Shown piece after piece: positions 1 through 5,037 of a stretch of DNA of 5,767 nucleotides. The notes beneath the pieces were generated by a model. That model was not told where the DNA came from, did not search any database, and saw only the letters and a program-made list of their open reading frames with translations. Position 1 is the stretch's first letter; every line of letters starts with the position of its first letter. Source of the stretch: Acidobacteriota bacterium (GTDB lineage: Bacteria > Acidobacteriota > Terriglobia > Acidoferrales > UBA7541). The position numbers were made by a program, and so were the translations under genes. The stretch is taken from NCBI GenBank assembly GCA_019239815.1, contig JAFAZL010000601.1, positions 1-5,767 of the forward strand, given 5' to 3'.

Positions 1-50
1 GTCCCGCCGAAATGAGATGAACTTGAGATATATTTTCGTGCGGAAAACTT

Positions 51-854
51 ATGTCCGACAAAACGCAGTCCAAGTCCACCCCAGCCTCGCCGAAAGTCCT
101 CGTCGTCGATGTCGGCGGCACCAACGTAAAGATGCGCATAAAAGGCCAGAAGGAGCCGACCAAGGTTCCGTCCGGCCCGACCATGACCGCGAAAAAGGCA
201 GTCGAAATCGTCAAGACGGCAACGAAAGGCTGGGATTACAACTGCATCTCGCTCGGTTACCCCGGTCCGATCATCAATGGCCGGCCGTTGCGCGAGCCCC
301 ACAATCTCGGCGGCGGCTGGGTCGGATTCGACTTCAACAAGGCGTTCGGCGTGCCGGTGAAATTGATCAACGATGCGGCGATGCAAGCCGTCGGCAGCTA
401 CAAAGGCGGCCGCATGTTGTTTCTCGGTCTCGGCACAGGACTCGGCTCGGCGATGATTGTGGACGGGGTCCTGGAGCCGATGGAACTGGCGCACCTCGGC
501 TACAAGAAAGGCAAGACCTACGAGGACTACCTTGGTCTCCGCGGCCTGAAGCGCCTTGGAAAAAAGCGCTGGCGCAAACACGTGTGCGAAGTTACCGAGA
601 TGCTCAAAGCGTCGCTCGGTGCCGATTACGTGGTGCTTGGTGGGGGCAACGTCAAAAAGCTAAAGGAATGCCCCAAGGGCGCCGTCATCGGTAGCAATGA
701 GAACGCGTTCATCGGCGGATTGCTGATTTGGGGACAGGATATAAAGGCTCACGCAATCGTTGACGTGGGCACCGCGGCAGGCTCAGGCACCGGCAAAGCG
801 CCAAAACCGATTGCGCCAGCGGCCGCGAAGGCGGACGCAAAGCACTCGAAATAG
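51..854 (+). CDS. ROK-family sugar kinase, polyphosphate-glucokinase-like
   Basis: Predicted cytoplasmic sugar kinase of 267 aa in the ROK/ASKHA fold, probably phosphorylating glucose with polyphosphate and/or ATP. Visible motifs: the N-terminal phosphate loop DVGGTNVK at residues 20-27; GYPGPI at 69-74; the sugar-binding and catalytic segment NDAA at 107-110, with Asp108 the expected base; the second phosphate motif GLGTGLGSA at 126-134; an E-L-x-H motif at 145-148, as in the polyphosphate glucokinase branch; and VLGGGN at 195-200. The cysteine zinc motif of classical ROK glucokinases and repressors is absent, and there is no N-terminal helix-turn-helix, so it is an enzyme and not a ROK repressor. 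Length fits polyphosphate glucokinases. The last 30 or so residues form an Ala/Lys/Pro-rich tail that is probably disordered. The ATG at 51 has only a weak GGA ribosome site about 6 bases upstream. The ROK kinase fold is secure; the phosphate donor and exact sugar are inferred. Confidence 0.88.
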   Translation: MSDKTQSKSTPASPKVLVVDVGGTNVKMRIKGQKEPTKVPSGPTMTAKKAVEIVKTATKGWDYNCISLGYPGPIINGRPLREPHNLGGGWVGFDFNKAFGVPVKLINDAAMQAVGSYKGGRMLFLGLGTGLGSAMIVDGVLEPMELAHLGYKKGKTYEDYLGLRGLKRLGKKRWRKHVCEVTEMLKASLGADYVVLGGGNVKKLKECPKGAVIGSNENAFIGGLLIWGQDIKAHAIVDVGTAAGSGTGKAPKPIAPAAAKADAKHSK

Positions 855-1214
855 GTGGGCCAACAAGCGCCATTGCGCAATCGACGGCGACTCGATGGCT
901 GGAAGTTCTTTTCCCATTTTGTGATATCTGCTGCCCGCATTGTCTTCTATGGCCCGAGGAAACTGACTCGGAAAACCTAACTCCATGCCCGTCAGCCGGT
1001 TCACGGCGGCGGTTACGACAGAGTGGGATCGACAACAAAAGCGTTACAAACGGTGACTACCGGTGCTGCGAGGAGGTGACACATCTGCGGCTGAAACCCA
1101 GCCAAAGGAGGGCGATTCCGTGCGAATTCGGCCTATTCGGGGCGCTGATGCGCTTTCTTTTCCCCCTGTACTTTGGTACGGCCCTTGCTTGATGGCATAG
1201 GAGAGGGTCGGTGA
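855..1214. other. Intergenic stretch, no convincing gene
   Basis: About 360 bases between the sugar kinase and the small helical protein. Short open frames exist on both strands, including a 45-codon GTG frame at 1063-1200, but their products are low-complexity or arginine/serine-rich and match nothing I recognise. A perfect 10-base palindrome, ATTGCGCAAT, lies at 872-881, shortly after the kinase stop; it is too short and lacks a T tract, so I do not call it a terminator. The promoter of the downstream small gene should lie here, but no clear -35/-10 pair could be picked out. Confidence 0.5.
1199..1207 (+). promoter_or_regulatory. Ribosome binding site of the small helical protein
   Basis: A purine-rich AGGAGAGGG run ends 7 bases before the ATG at 1215, a plausible Shine-Dalgarno placement. 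An in-frame TGA at 1212-1214 directly precedes the ATG, so the frame cannot be extended upstream, which supports this start. Confidence 0.55.
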
Positions 1215-1583
1215 ATGTCTGCCACGATGTCCAGTTCGGCCAGCTTGTGCTGGTGCCAAGTTCCGGTTCCGCAAGAGCTAGAAACAGAAGTCCTTTGCGT
1301 CCAACACTTCCTGACGACGGTCGAGCACGACTGCTCGGAATTGCGCCGCGAAATCGCGATAGGCAAAACCACGCCGCCGCGCCACGCCGAAATTGCCGAC
1401 TGGGTGAAGGCCACGGCGAATAAGCTCACTAGTGTTGCGATCGGCCGACTGCGCCTGTCGGACGAATACAAGAAGCGGATCCTGACGACATTTCTCACGC
1501 TCATGAACTTGCAAGAGAGCCTCGACCGCTCCGCGAACCGCGCCACGACGACGGGTCGAAATCGCGAACTGCCGGTCGTTTAA
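1215..1583 (+). CDS. Hypothetical small alpha-helical protein
   Basis: A 122-aa protein that I cannot assign to a family. It has no signal peptide or clear membrane segment. Three amphipathic helices are likely: about residues 20-47 (acidic, starting QELETEVLCV), 53-77 (around HAEIADWVKATANKL) and 80-108 (around DEYKKRILTTFLTLMNLQESL), suggesting a compact cytoplasmic helical bundle. The first 18 residues are Ser/Cys-rich and unlike the rest. It is believed to be coding because codon third positions are strongly G/C through the helical part, the amino-acid composition is protein-like, and a good ribosome site sits at the proper distance. The opposite-strand frame over this stretch gives an implausible Arg/Ser-rich product. 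The helical pattern loosely recalls PhoU-like regulatory tails, but I see no diagnostic motif and do not claim that. Confidence 0.62.
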   Translation: MSATMSSSASLCWCQVPVPQELETEVLCVQHFLTTVEHDCSELRREIAIGKTTPPRHAEIADWVKATANKLTSVAIGRLRLSDEYKKRILTTFLTLMNLQESLDRSANRATTTGRNRELPVV

Positions 1584-1846
1584 GCCCTCAAGCCCCACGT
1601 TCGTTCAGTTGCCGCCTGTGGATTCTCGTTCCGAAGCGACGACGTAACCGTGTAGCAATTTGGCGGCTTACGTCTTCCCCTTTCTCATTGATTTTGCGGG
1701 AGTTTCCTCGCTTGGACCCTCGCGACCCAGTTGAACCGTGCGAGAACGAGCTAGGGGCACGTGCAGGATGGCGGTAGCAGTTTCTACCGGAAACACCTGA
1801 TTGCTGGGGAGTTGCGCTCGCTTTACCCTGCATTCACAAGAATCGT
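1584..1846. other. Convergent intergenic region
   Basis: This is the space between the small + strand gene and the end of the - strand glycosyltransferase. Besides the hairpin at 1641-1674 it has a 6-bp perfect hairpin, CGGTAG/CTACCG, at 1772-1777 and 1784-1789, with no T tract. A 60-codon minus-strand frame from 1850 to 1668 overlaps the glycosyltransferase stop by ATGA. It has no Shine-Dalgarno sequence and mixed third-codon bases, so I leave it uncalled. Confidence 0.45.
1641..1674. terminator. Possible terminator hairpin after the small + gene
   Basis: GACGTAA at 1641-1647 pairs perfectly with TTACGTC at 1668-1674, and CCG at 1648-1650 pairs with CGG at 1664-1666 across one bulged base, giving a roughly 10-bp stem and a 13-base loop. 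It is followed on the + strand by the pyrimidine-rich TTCCCCTTTCTC rather than a clean T tract. Its position about 60 bases after the + strand stop, between two convergent genes, suits a terminator, but the tail is weak. Confidence 0.3.
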
Positions 1847-3547
1847 TCATGGCGAGACCGACCCTCGCTGACGGGCAGGTGCCTGTATCCTCACCGAACG
1901 AGGCACCTGTCCCCCCTCTCTTCCCTCCTTTGCGCTAACTCGTTCTAGATCGTCGACTTCGTGCAGCGACGGAGCGTTTTGCTGTGGGTTTCTGCGTTGG
2001 CCTGCGTTTGCGTTTTGCAAAATGCGAGCGGCGGAGGCGTACGCCTGCGGATGCGCACGAAATGTTGCTTCGGGGTCCTGCTTGGGGAGCATGCGAAGTT
2101 GCCAGTCGAGATCGTGGATGACGGGGCTGAGCGCTCTCCACGCTGGAGCAGTTGCGAACGTTCGGATTTTGTCCGTCGCAGCGATCAACTCCGCAGCCGC
2201 GGCATGAACACTGGCTCGTGCAATTCCTTTTTCTACTGAGTCGGCGCAGACATTTGCGACGCTGTGCATTAGATCGAGGATCTGTGCCAGCGAATTGAAA
2301 GCGTTTGGCGCATCGGACTTCTCCGTCTGCGTCGCGTCGTGGGCCTCTGATGGCGCGAAGAACTTTGTGGCGAAAGCGTGGCGGAGTGATCGAGCGACGG
2401 ACTCGTCGATCGTAGGTGGATTACGGTGAACCCGGCGGTAGGTGAGTCCGCCGAGCGGGTCGGTTGAACAAGGTGAGTTGATCGATGTTTCCCAGGCGGA
2501 TTGGTTTTGGGTGACGGGCACGCTGCGGAGGTCAGTCATCGAAAGGCGGTCGAGGCGATTCAGTGCCGCAGCGAAAACGGAATCGACTGAAATGGCTGAC
2601 ATCGGTGCGTTCACCGGCGTTTGGAGGATGAGGTGGTTGTCGCCGTAAGGAGCGGTTTCGGTGAACCAGGCGGTGGCGCCGTAGAGGCCGACGACGGTCG
2701 TGCCGACCGCGGCGGCGACGTGAACGGCGCCGGTGTCTGCCGATACGAGAAGATCGGAGCGGGCAAGGAGCGCGGCCATTTCCGGAATTGTTGTGCGACC
2801 GGCGAAATTCGGAATCGCTAGGCGCGATGCCGCTGTCACCTTTTCGCAAAGGTCGCGGTCGGAAGGCGCGCCAACAAGCAGAGGAACGAAGCCGGCGCTC
2901 GCGAGAGCGTCGGCAAGGCATGAGAAGTTTTCGGCGGGCCAGCAGCGCGAGGGCTCACTTGCACCAGGATTGAACGCGACTCTGCGACCGCGCGGCAGCT
3001 CGAATGGAAGCCCGGAGGATTGGTTGGCGTAGAGGCGCGATTGCGTGGATCGCGCCGCGATGCCGGGAATGGCGCGGATCAGGTCGACGAGATTGAAAAG
3101 ATTTTGCTCGCGGAATTGGAGCATCGCGATGCGATACACACTTGCCGGGCCGAGGTAAAGGCATTCGCCATCGCGGATGATTCCGCCGTAGCGAGCATCT
3201 GGGTCCGTGCACGGAATTTCGCCGGCGAGCCAGCAGCCGAGCGGGGCGTGCGATGCGTTGATGACGCGATCGTAGAGTGGGAGTTGAAGGTCAGCGAGAA
3301 GTTCGCACGCTTCAACCGGAATTTCTCCGAGCGGGAATCCGAATGCGATGGCGTCGTCGAGCGGTTTGACCGCGTCCGGAATCGTGATGATGTTGGCGAC
3401 GGCAGGACAGCCGAGCAGCGCGTCGTGGACGGAATGGAGGACGAGCACGTCGAGTTCGTCGCCGTGCGCGGCGAGATCGGCGAGAAGCGGCGTGGTTTGA
3501 ATGACGTCGCCGAGGCGACCGAGTTGGATGACGAGCGTGCGGGTCAC
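1847..3547 (-). CDS. Glycosyltransferase family 9 (heptosyltransferase-like) with long C-terminal extension
   Basis: Predicted GT-B glycosyltransferase of about 566 aa, related to the ADP-heptose:LPS heptosyltransferases that add sugars to lipopolysaccharide core or other envelope glycans at the cytoplasmic face of the inner membrane. From the chosen GTG start: the N-terminal strand and loop LVIQLGRLGD at residues 5-14, the mid-protein motif FNPGAS at 192-197, and the family's sugar-nucleotide-binding block VSADTGAVHVAAAVGTTVVGLYG at about 268-290, centred on DTGxxH. The GT9 fold ends near residue 335. A further 230 residues follow: a polar linker, a mainly helical region at about 380-540, and a tail (about 546-559) encoded by a REP-like palindrome. 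Typical family members are about 330-400 aa, so this one is long. The open frame continues 95 codons upstream to an ATG at 3832, but that stretch does not look like protein, while the GTG at 3547 precedes the conserved first strand and has GGAG 11 bases upstream. Another GTG at 3559 is possible. Acceptor and donor sugars are unknown. Confidence 0.87.
   Translation of the reverse strand: MTRTLVIQLGRLGDVIQTTPLLADLAAHGDELDVLVLHSVHDALLGCPAVANIITIPDAVKPLDDAIAFGFPLGEIPVEACELLADLQLPLYDRVINASHAPLGCWLAGEIPCTDPDARYGGIIRDGECLYLGPASVYRIAMLQFREQNLFNLVDLIRAIPGIAARSTQSRLYANQSSGLPFELPRGRRVAFNPGASEPSRCWPAENFSCLADALASAGFVPLLVGAPSDRDLCEKVTAASRLAIPNFAGRTTIPEMAALLARSDLLVSADTGAVHVAAAVGTTVVGLYGATAWFTETAPYGDNHLILQTPVNAPMSAISVDSVFAAALNRLDRLSMTDLRSVPVTQNQSAWETSINSPCSTDPLGGLTYRRVHRNPPTIDESVARSLRHAFATKFFAPSEAHDATQTEKSDAPNAFNSLAQILDLMHSVANVCADSVEKGIARASVHAAAAELIAATDKIRTFATAPAWRALSPVIHDLDWQLRMLPKQDPEATFRAHPQAYASAARILQNANAGQRRNPQQNAPSLHEVDDLERVSAKEGREGGQVPRSVRIQAPARQRGSVSP
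1873..1912. repeat. REP-like imperfect palindrome inside the 3' end of the glycosyltransferase
   Basis: The arm GGGCAGGTGCCT at 1873-1884 pairs with AGGCACCTGTCC at 1901-1912: 12 pairs including one G-T wobble, with a 16-base loop. Followed by a run of C/T. The form (GGTGCC core, 12-bp stem, short loop) resembles the dispersed palindromes mobilised by REP-associated tyrosine transposases, but only one copy is in this window, so dispersal is inferred. It is read in frame by the glycosyltransferase and encodes about residues 546-559. Confidence 0.6.
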
Positions 3548-3558
3548 GACGGTGATCA

Positions 3559-3562
3559 CTCC
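3559..3562 (-). promoter_or_regulatory. Ribosome binding site deciding the glycosyltransferase start
   Basis: On the minus strand GGAG at 3562-3559 lies 11 bases before the GTG at 3547. It overlaps the alternative GTG at 3559, which would be too close to use it, so this site favours the 3547 start. Confidence 0.45.
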
Positions 3563-3647
3563 ACAAGAACTACATCGGCATCGATGCGACATCGCTTTGC
3601 CTTCGACCGATCCTTGGCTCCGACTTTCGCCAAATATTCGCTTTTTT

Positions 3648-3661
3648 GGGGGTACACCCCC
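3648..3661. repeat. G5/C5 inverted repeat flanked by homopolymer runs
   Basis: GGGGGTACACCCCC is a perfect inverted repeat (5-bp G:C stem with a 4-base loop in RNA). On the + strand it is preceded by six T and followed by ATGTTTTT. On the minus strand it sits about 100 bases upstream of the glycosyltransferase start, possibly in the 5' leader, and is followed by six A, so it would not act as an intrinsic terminator in that direction. Read as + strand RNA the T-rich tail is terminator-like, but no + strand gene leads into it. Confidence 0.45.
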
Positions 3662-3991
3662 ATGTTTTTCAAAGAATGCGCAAATGCCTAAGAATGTGCG
3701 AGTTGCAGGAGGGCAGAAAACAAGAGTGTGCAAGCGAATGAAAATGCGACGTTTATTGGAGCGCCAACTCGAATACGAGTGCGGTTCGATGGTGCAAGGA
3801 GTGAACGGAGAGGAATATCGCGGCGTTGGCACAGAGGGACTCCATCGTTCCCTCCCTGAACGCTGATGCGATGATAGGGCTTTGTGGCGCGCTTGTTAAA
3901 TTAGAAGTTTTTATGAAGGCAATTTGTTCGAATTAGGGTCCGCATTTTTTCCTGCACGCGAAAAAGAAAGAGCCCATCCTGCCACCGACAA

Positions 3992-4684
3992 CTACGATTT
4001 GTGGGTGAAGTGATGGTCGTTACGCCAGAAGCTGGGGCCAGGGCGGTAGGCGTCCATGAGGCGGGAAACCAGGACGGCGAGGAAGAGGACGCCGAGAATA
4101 GCTTCGACGATGGTGAGGGAGCGGGCGTGTGCCGAGACCGGTGTGATGCCGGGAGCGCCGAGCGACGTGAGCGTGCCGAAGCTGTAGTAGATGAAATCGA
4201 GGCGATCGGGGACGGCGTGGAAGTTGGCGTGGGGATCGAAGTAGAACGCGCCGGGGCGGATGACCGAGACGAGATGGAAGAGGCTGGCGAAACCGAATCC
4301 TACCAAGAGATAGATCGAGAGTGCGCCGAAGATGGTTTCGGAGTTGGAGTGATCGCGCGCGAAGATGCGCCGCAGGATTACGCAAATGACAAACACGTTG
4401 AAACCGAAGCTGAGGACGATGCTGACGGTGGGAAGAAACCCGGGATTGAATCGGATCAGCCAAACATGTTGCGCAATTGCGGGAACGGCGAGAAGGACGG
4501 CGATAAACAGAAGAGATCGGCGGTAGCCGACGGCATACACGCTGAGAAGGATGACTCCGCTGCCGATGACACGCAGCAGATAGATGCCGGCGAAGCTGCT
4601 GTCCGCGAAGGGATAGAGGATGAGGGTGGCGATCAGGAAGATGAAGAGCATCAGGTAGCGCCGGCCGCTCGAAGCGGGTGTCAC
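3992..4684 (-). CDS. Six-helix ion-channel-like membrane protein with a non-canonical pore filter
   Basis: Predicted inner-membrane protein of 230 aa resembling bacterial K+ channels of the two-helix-plus-pore (Ion_trans_2) class. Hydrophobic segments lie at about residues 10-26, 36-52, 56-74, 84-104, 118-140 and 189-210. Between the last two are a pore helix and loop ending SFGTLTSLGAPGITPVS at about 168-184, then ARSLTIVEAILGVLFLAVLV, the typical inner helix. In K+ channels the loop reads T-V-G-Y-G-D; here the aligned residues 174-179 are S-L-G-A-P-G, so only the first glycine is kept. There are no regularly spaced Arg/Lys residues to make a voltage sensor and no cytoplasmic RCK domain; the C-terminus is a short polar tail. 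The GTG at 4684 is the start of the open frame but has no good ribosome site of its own; a leader ORF overlaps it by GTGA. Channel-like architecture is well supported; K+ selectivity is doubtful. Confidence 0.82.
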   Translation of the reverse strand: MTPASSGRRYLMLFIFLIATLILYPFADSSFAGIYLLRVIGSGVILLSVYAVGYRRSLLFIAVLLAVPAIAQHVWLIRFNPGFLPTVSIVLSFGFNVFVICVILRRIFARDHSNSETIFGALSIYLLVGFGFASLFHLVSVIRPGAFYFDPHANFHAVPDRLDFIYYSFGTLTSLGAPGITPVSAHARSLTIVEAILGVLFLAVLVSRLMDAYRPGPSFWRNDHHFTHKS

Positions 4685-4758
4685 CGGGCGTCCGGGGACG
4701 GCGCACTTCCGTGGTTGGAGACGAGCGGCGCGTGTTCGAGTTGAGAGACTTCGGACAT
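4681..4758 (-). CDS. 25-codon leader ORF overlapping the channel start, or its frameshifted N-terminus
   Basis: An ATG at 4758 on the minus strand opens a 25-aa frame beginning MSEVSQLEHAP and ending SPDAR, whose TGA at 4683-4681 overlaps the channel's GTG in the sequence GTGA. It has GGAG at 4773-4770, 11 bases upstream, whereas the channel's GTG has no clear ribosome site. Two readings fit: a translationally coupled leader peptide, or the true cytoplasmic N-terminus of the channel separated by a one-base deletion. Adding a single base in this stretch, which includes CCCC and CCC runs, would fuse the two into a protein of about 255 aa. The composition (polar, acidic, Pro/Ser) suits a cytoplasmic N-terminal segment. 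Confidence 0.45.
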   Translation of the reverse strand: MSEVSQLEHAPLVSNHGSAPSPDAR

Positions 4759-4769
4759 GGAACGGCGGA

Positions 4770-4773
4770 CTCC
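4770..4773 (-). promoter_or_regulatory. Ribosome binding site of the leader ORF/channel unit
   Basis: GGAG on the minus strand, 11 bases before the ATG at 4758. It is the only good Shine-Dalgarno match near the channel start and so points to translation entering at 4758, not directly at the GTG at 4684. Confidence 0.42.
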
Positions 4774-4891
4774 GTGGGTTCGAGGAGATGGTACAACGAG
4801 ATTGTTGAGCGGATGTTGGGTTGTGACGATTTGTGGACGGGAATTTTGAGGGTCTAAGGGCTGGATGGCGTGGTTTTGGCGATGGGTGCTT

Positions 4892-5008
4892 GCCGGCTAG
4901 ATCGAAGAGAGATTCCTCCGCTACGCGAGCCCGACACGTTCGCTCAGAAGCGAACGCGCAGAAAAGGCGTCGGCTCGCTTCGGTCGGAATGACAGCGTGG
5001 TAGCCGGC
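4892..5008. repeat. 117-bp nested palindromic element (MITE- or REP-cluster-like)
   Basis: Outer arms GCCGGCTA at 4892-4899 and TAGCCGGC at 5001-5008 are perfect inverted repeats. Inside, ATTCC (4912-4916) pairs with GGAAT (4986-4990), GCGAGC (4925-4930) with GCTCGC (4973-4978), and CGAC (4932-4935) with GTCG (4969-4972). At the centre, CGTTCGCT (4937-4944) and AGCGAACG (4949-4956) form a perfect 8-bp hairpin with a 4-base loop. The whole could fold as one long interrupted stem with a subterminal hairpin. The GATTCCTCCGCTACGCGAGC and TCGGAATGACA flavour resembles short dispersed repeats I associate with Acidobacteriota and related genomes, from memory only. No transposase and no convincing target duplication are visible. 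It begins about 30 bases after the oxidoreductase stop and could also stabilise or terminate that transcript. Confidence 0.62.
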
Positions 5009-5037
5009 GCCGCACGATCAAACAACCGCTTGTGGCG

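Larger units (their letters stand above)
3548..3991. other. Intergenic and upstream region of the glycosyltransferase
   Basis: A 444-base gap between the end of the channel gene and the start of the glycosyltransferase, both on the minus strand. It is visibly richer in A/T than the genes, with several A and T runs, as expected for a promoter region. Frames that cross it on both strands give implausible products. I could not choose a convincing -35/-10 pair. It contains the G5/C5 hairpin at 3648-3661 and a small ACTCG/CGAGT hairpin at 3767-3780. No clear intrinsic terminator follows the channel stop. Confidence 0.5.
4759..5037. other. Intergenic region between the oxidoreductase and the channel unit
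   Basis: A 279-base gap holding the 117-bp palindromic element near the oxidoreductase and about 130 bases of T/G-rich (+ strand) sequence near the channel, presumably its promoter and leader. No confident -35/-10 pair was found. The gap and the palindrome argue against a single operon for the two genes. Confidence 0.45.

Noticed and set aside
17..694. 225-codon + strand frame overlapping the sugar kinase
   Set aside because: The other frame carries all ROK motifs; this one is Arg/Gln-rich and featureless.
872..881. ATTGCGCAAT palindrome after the sugar kinase
   Set aside because: Too short for a terminator, no T tract, and 10-base palindromes are expected by chance.
1063..1200. 45-codon GTG frame on the + strand ahead of the small helical protein
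   Set aside because: No Shine-Dalgarno sequence at a suitable distance before the GTG and no domain; probably chance.
1668..1850. 60-codon minus-strand ORF whose ATGA overlaps the glycosyltransferase stop
   Set aside because: No Shine-Dalgarno sequence, mixed third-codon bases and no recognisable family; the overlap alone is not enough, especially as the upstream stop probably lies in repeat-derived sequence.
3020..3691. 223-codon + strand frame
   Set aside because: Antisense to the conserved GT9 fold and rich in Arg/Glu/Asp repeats without any domain; a by-product of GC-rich codons.
3548..3832. 95-residue N-terminal extension of the glycosyltransferase from an ATG at 3832
   Set aside because: Composition is not protein-like, it crosses the G5/C5 hairpin and A/T-rich upstream DNA, and the GT9 fold starts right after the GTG at 3547, which has its own Shine-Dalgarno sequence.
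4001..4744. 247-codon + strand frame with a Glu/Asp/Gly-rich product
   Set aside because: It is the antisense shadow of the channel gene; the minus-strand product has membrane helices and a pore loop, whereas this one is low-complexity acidic sequence.
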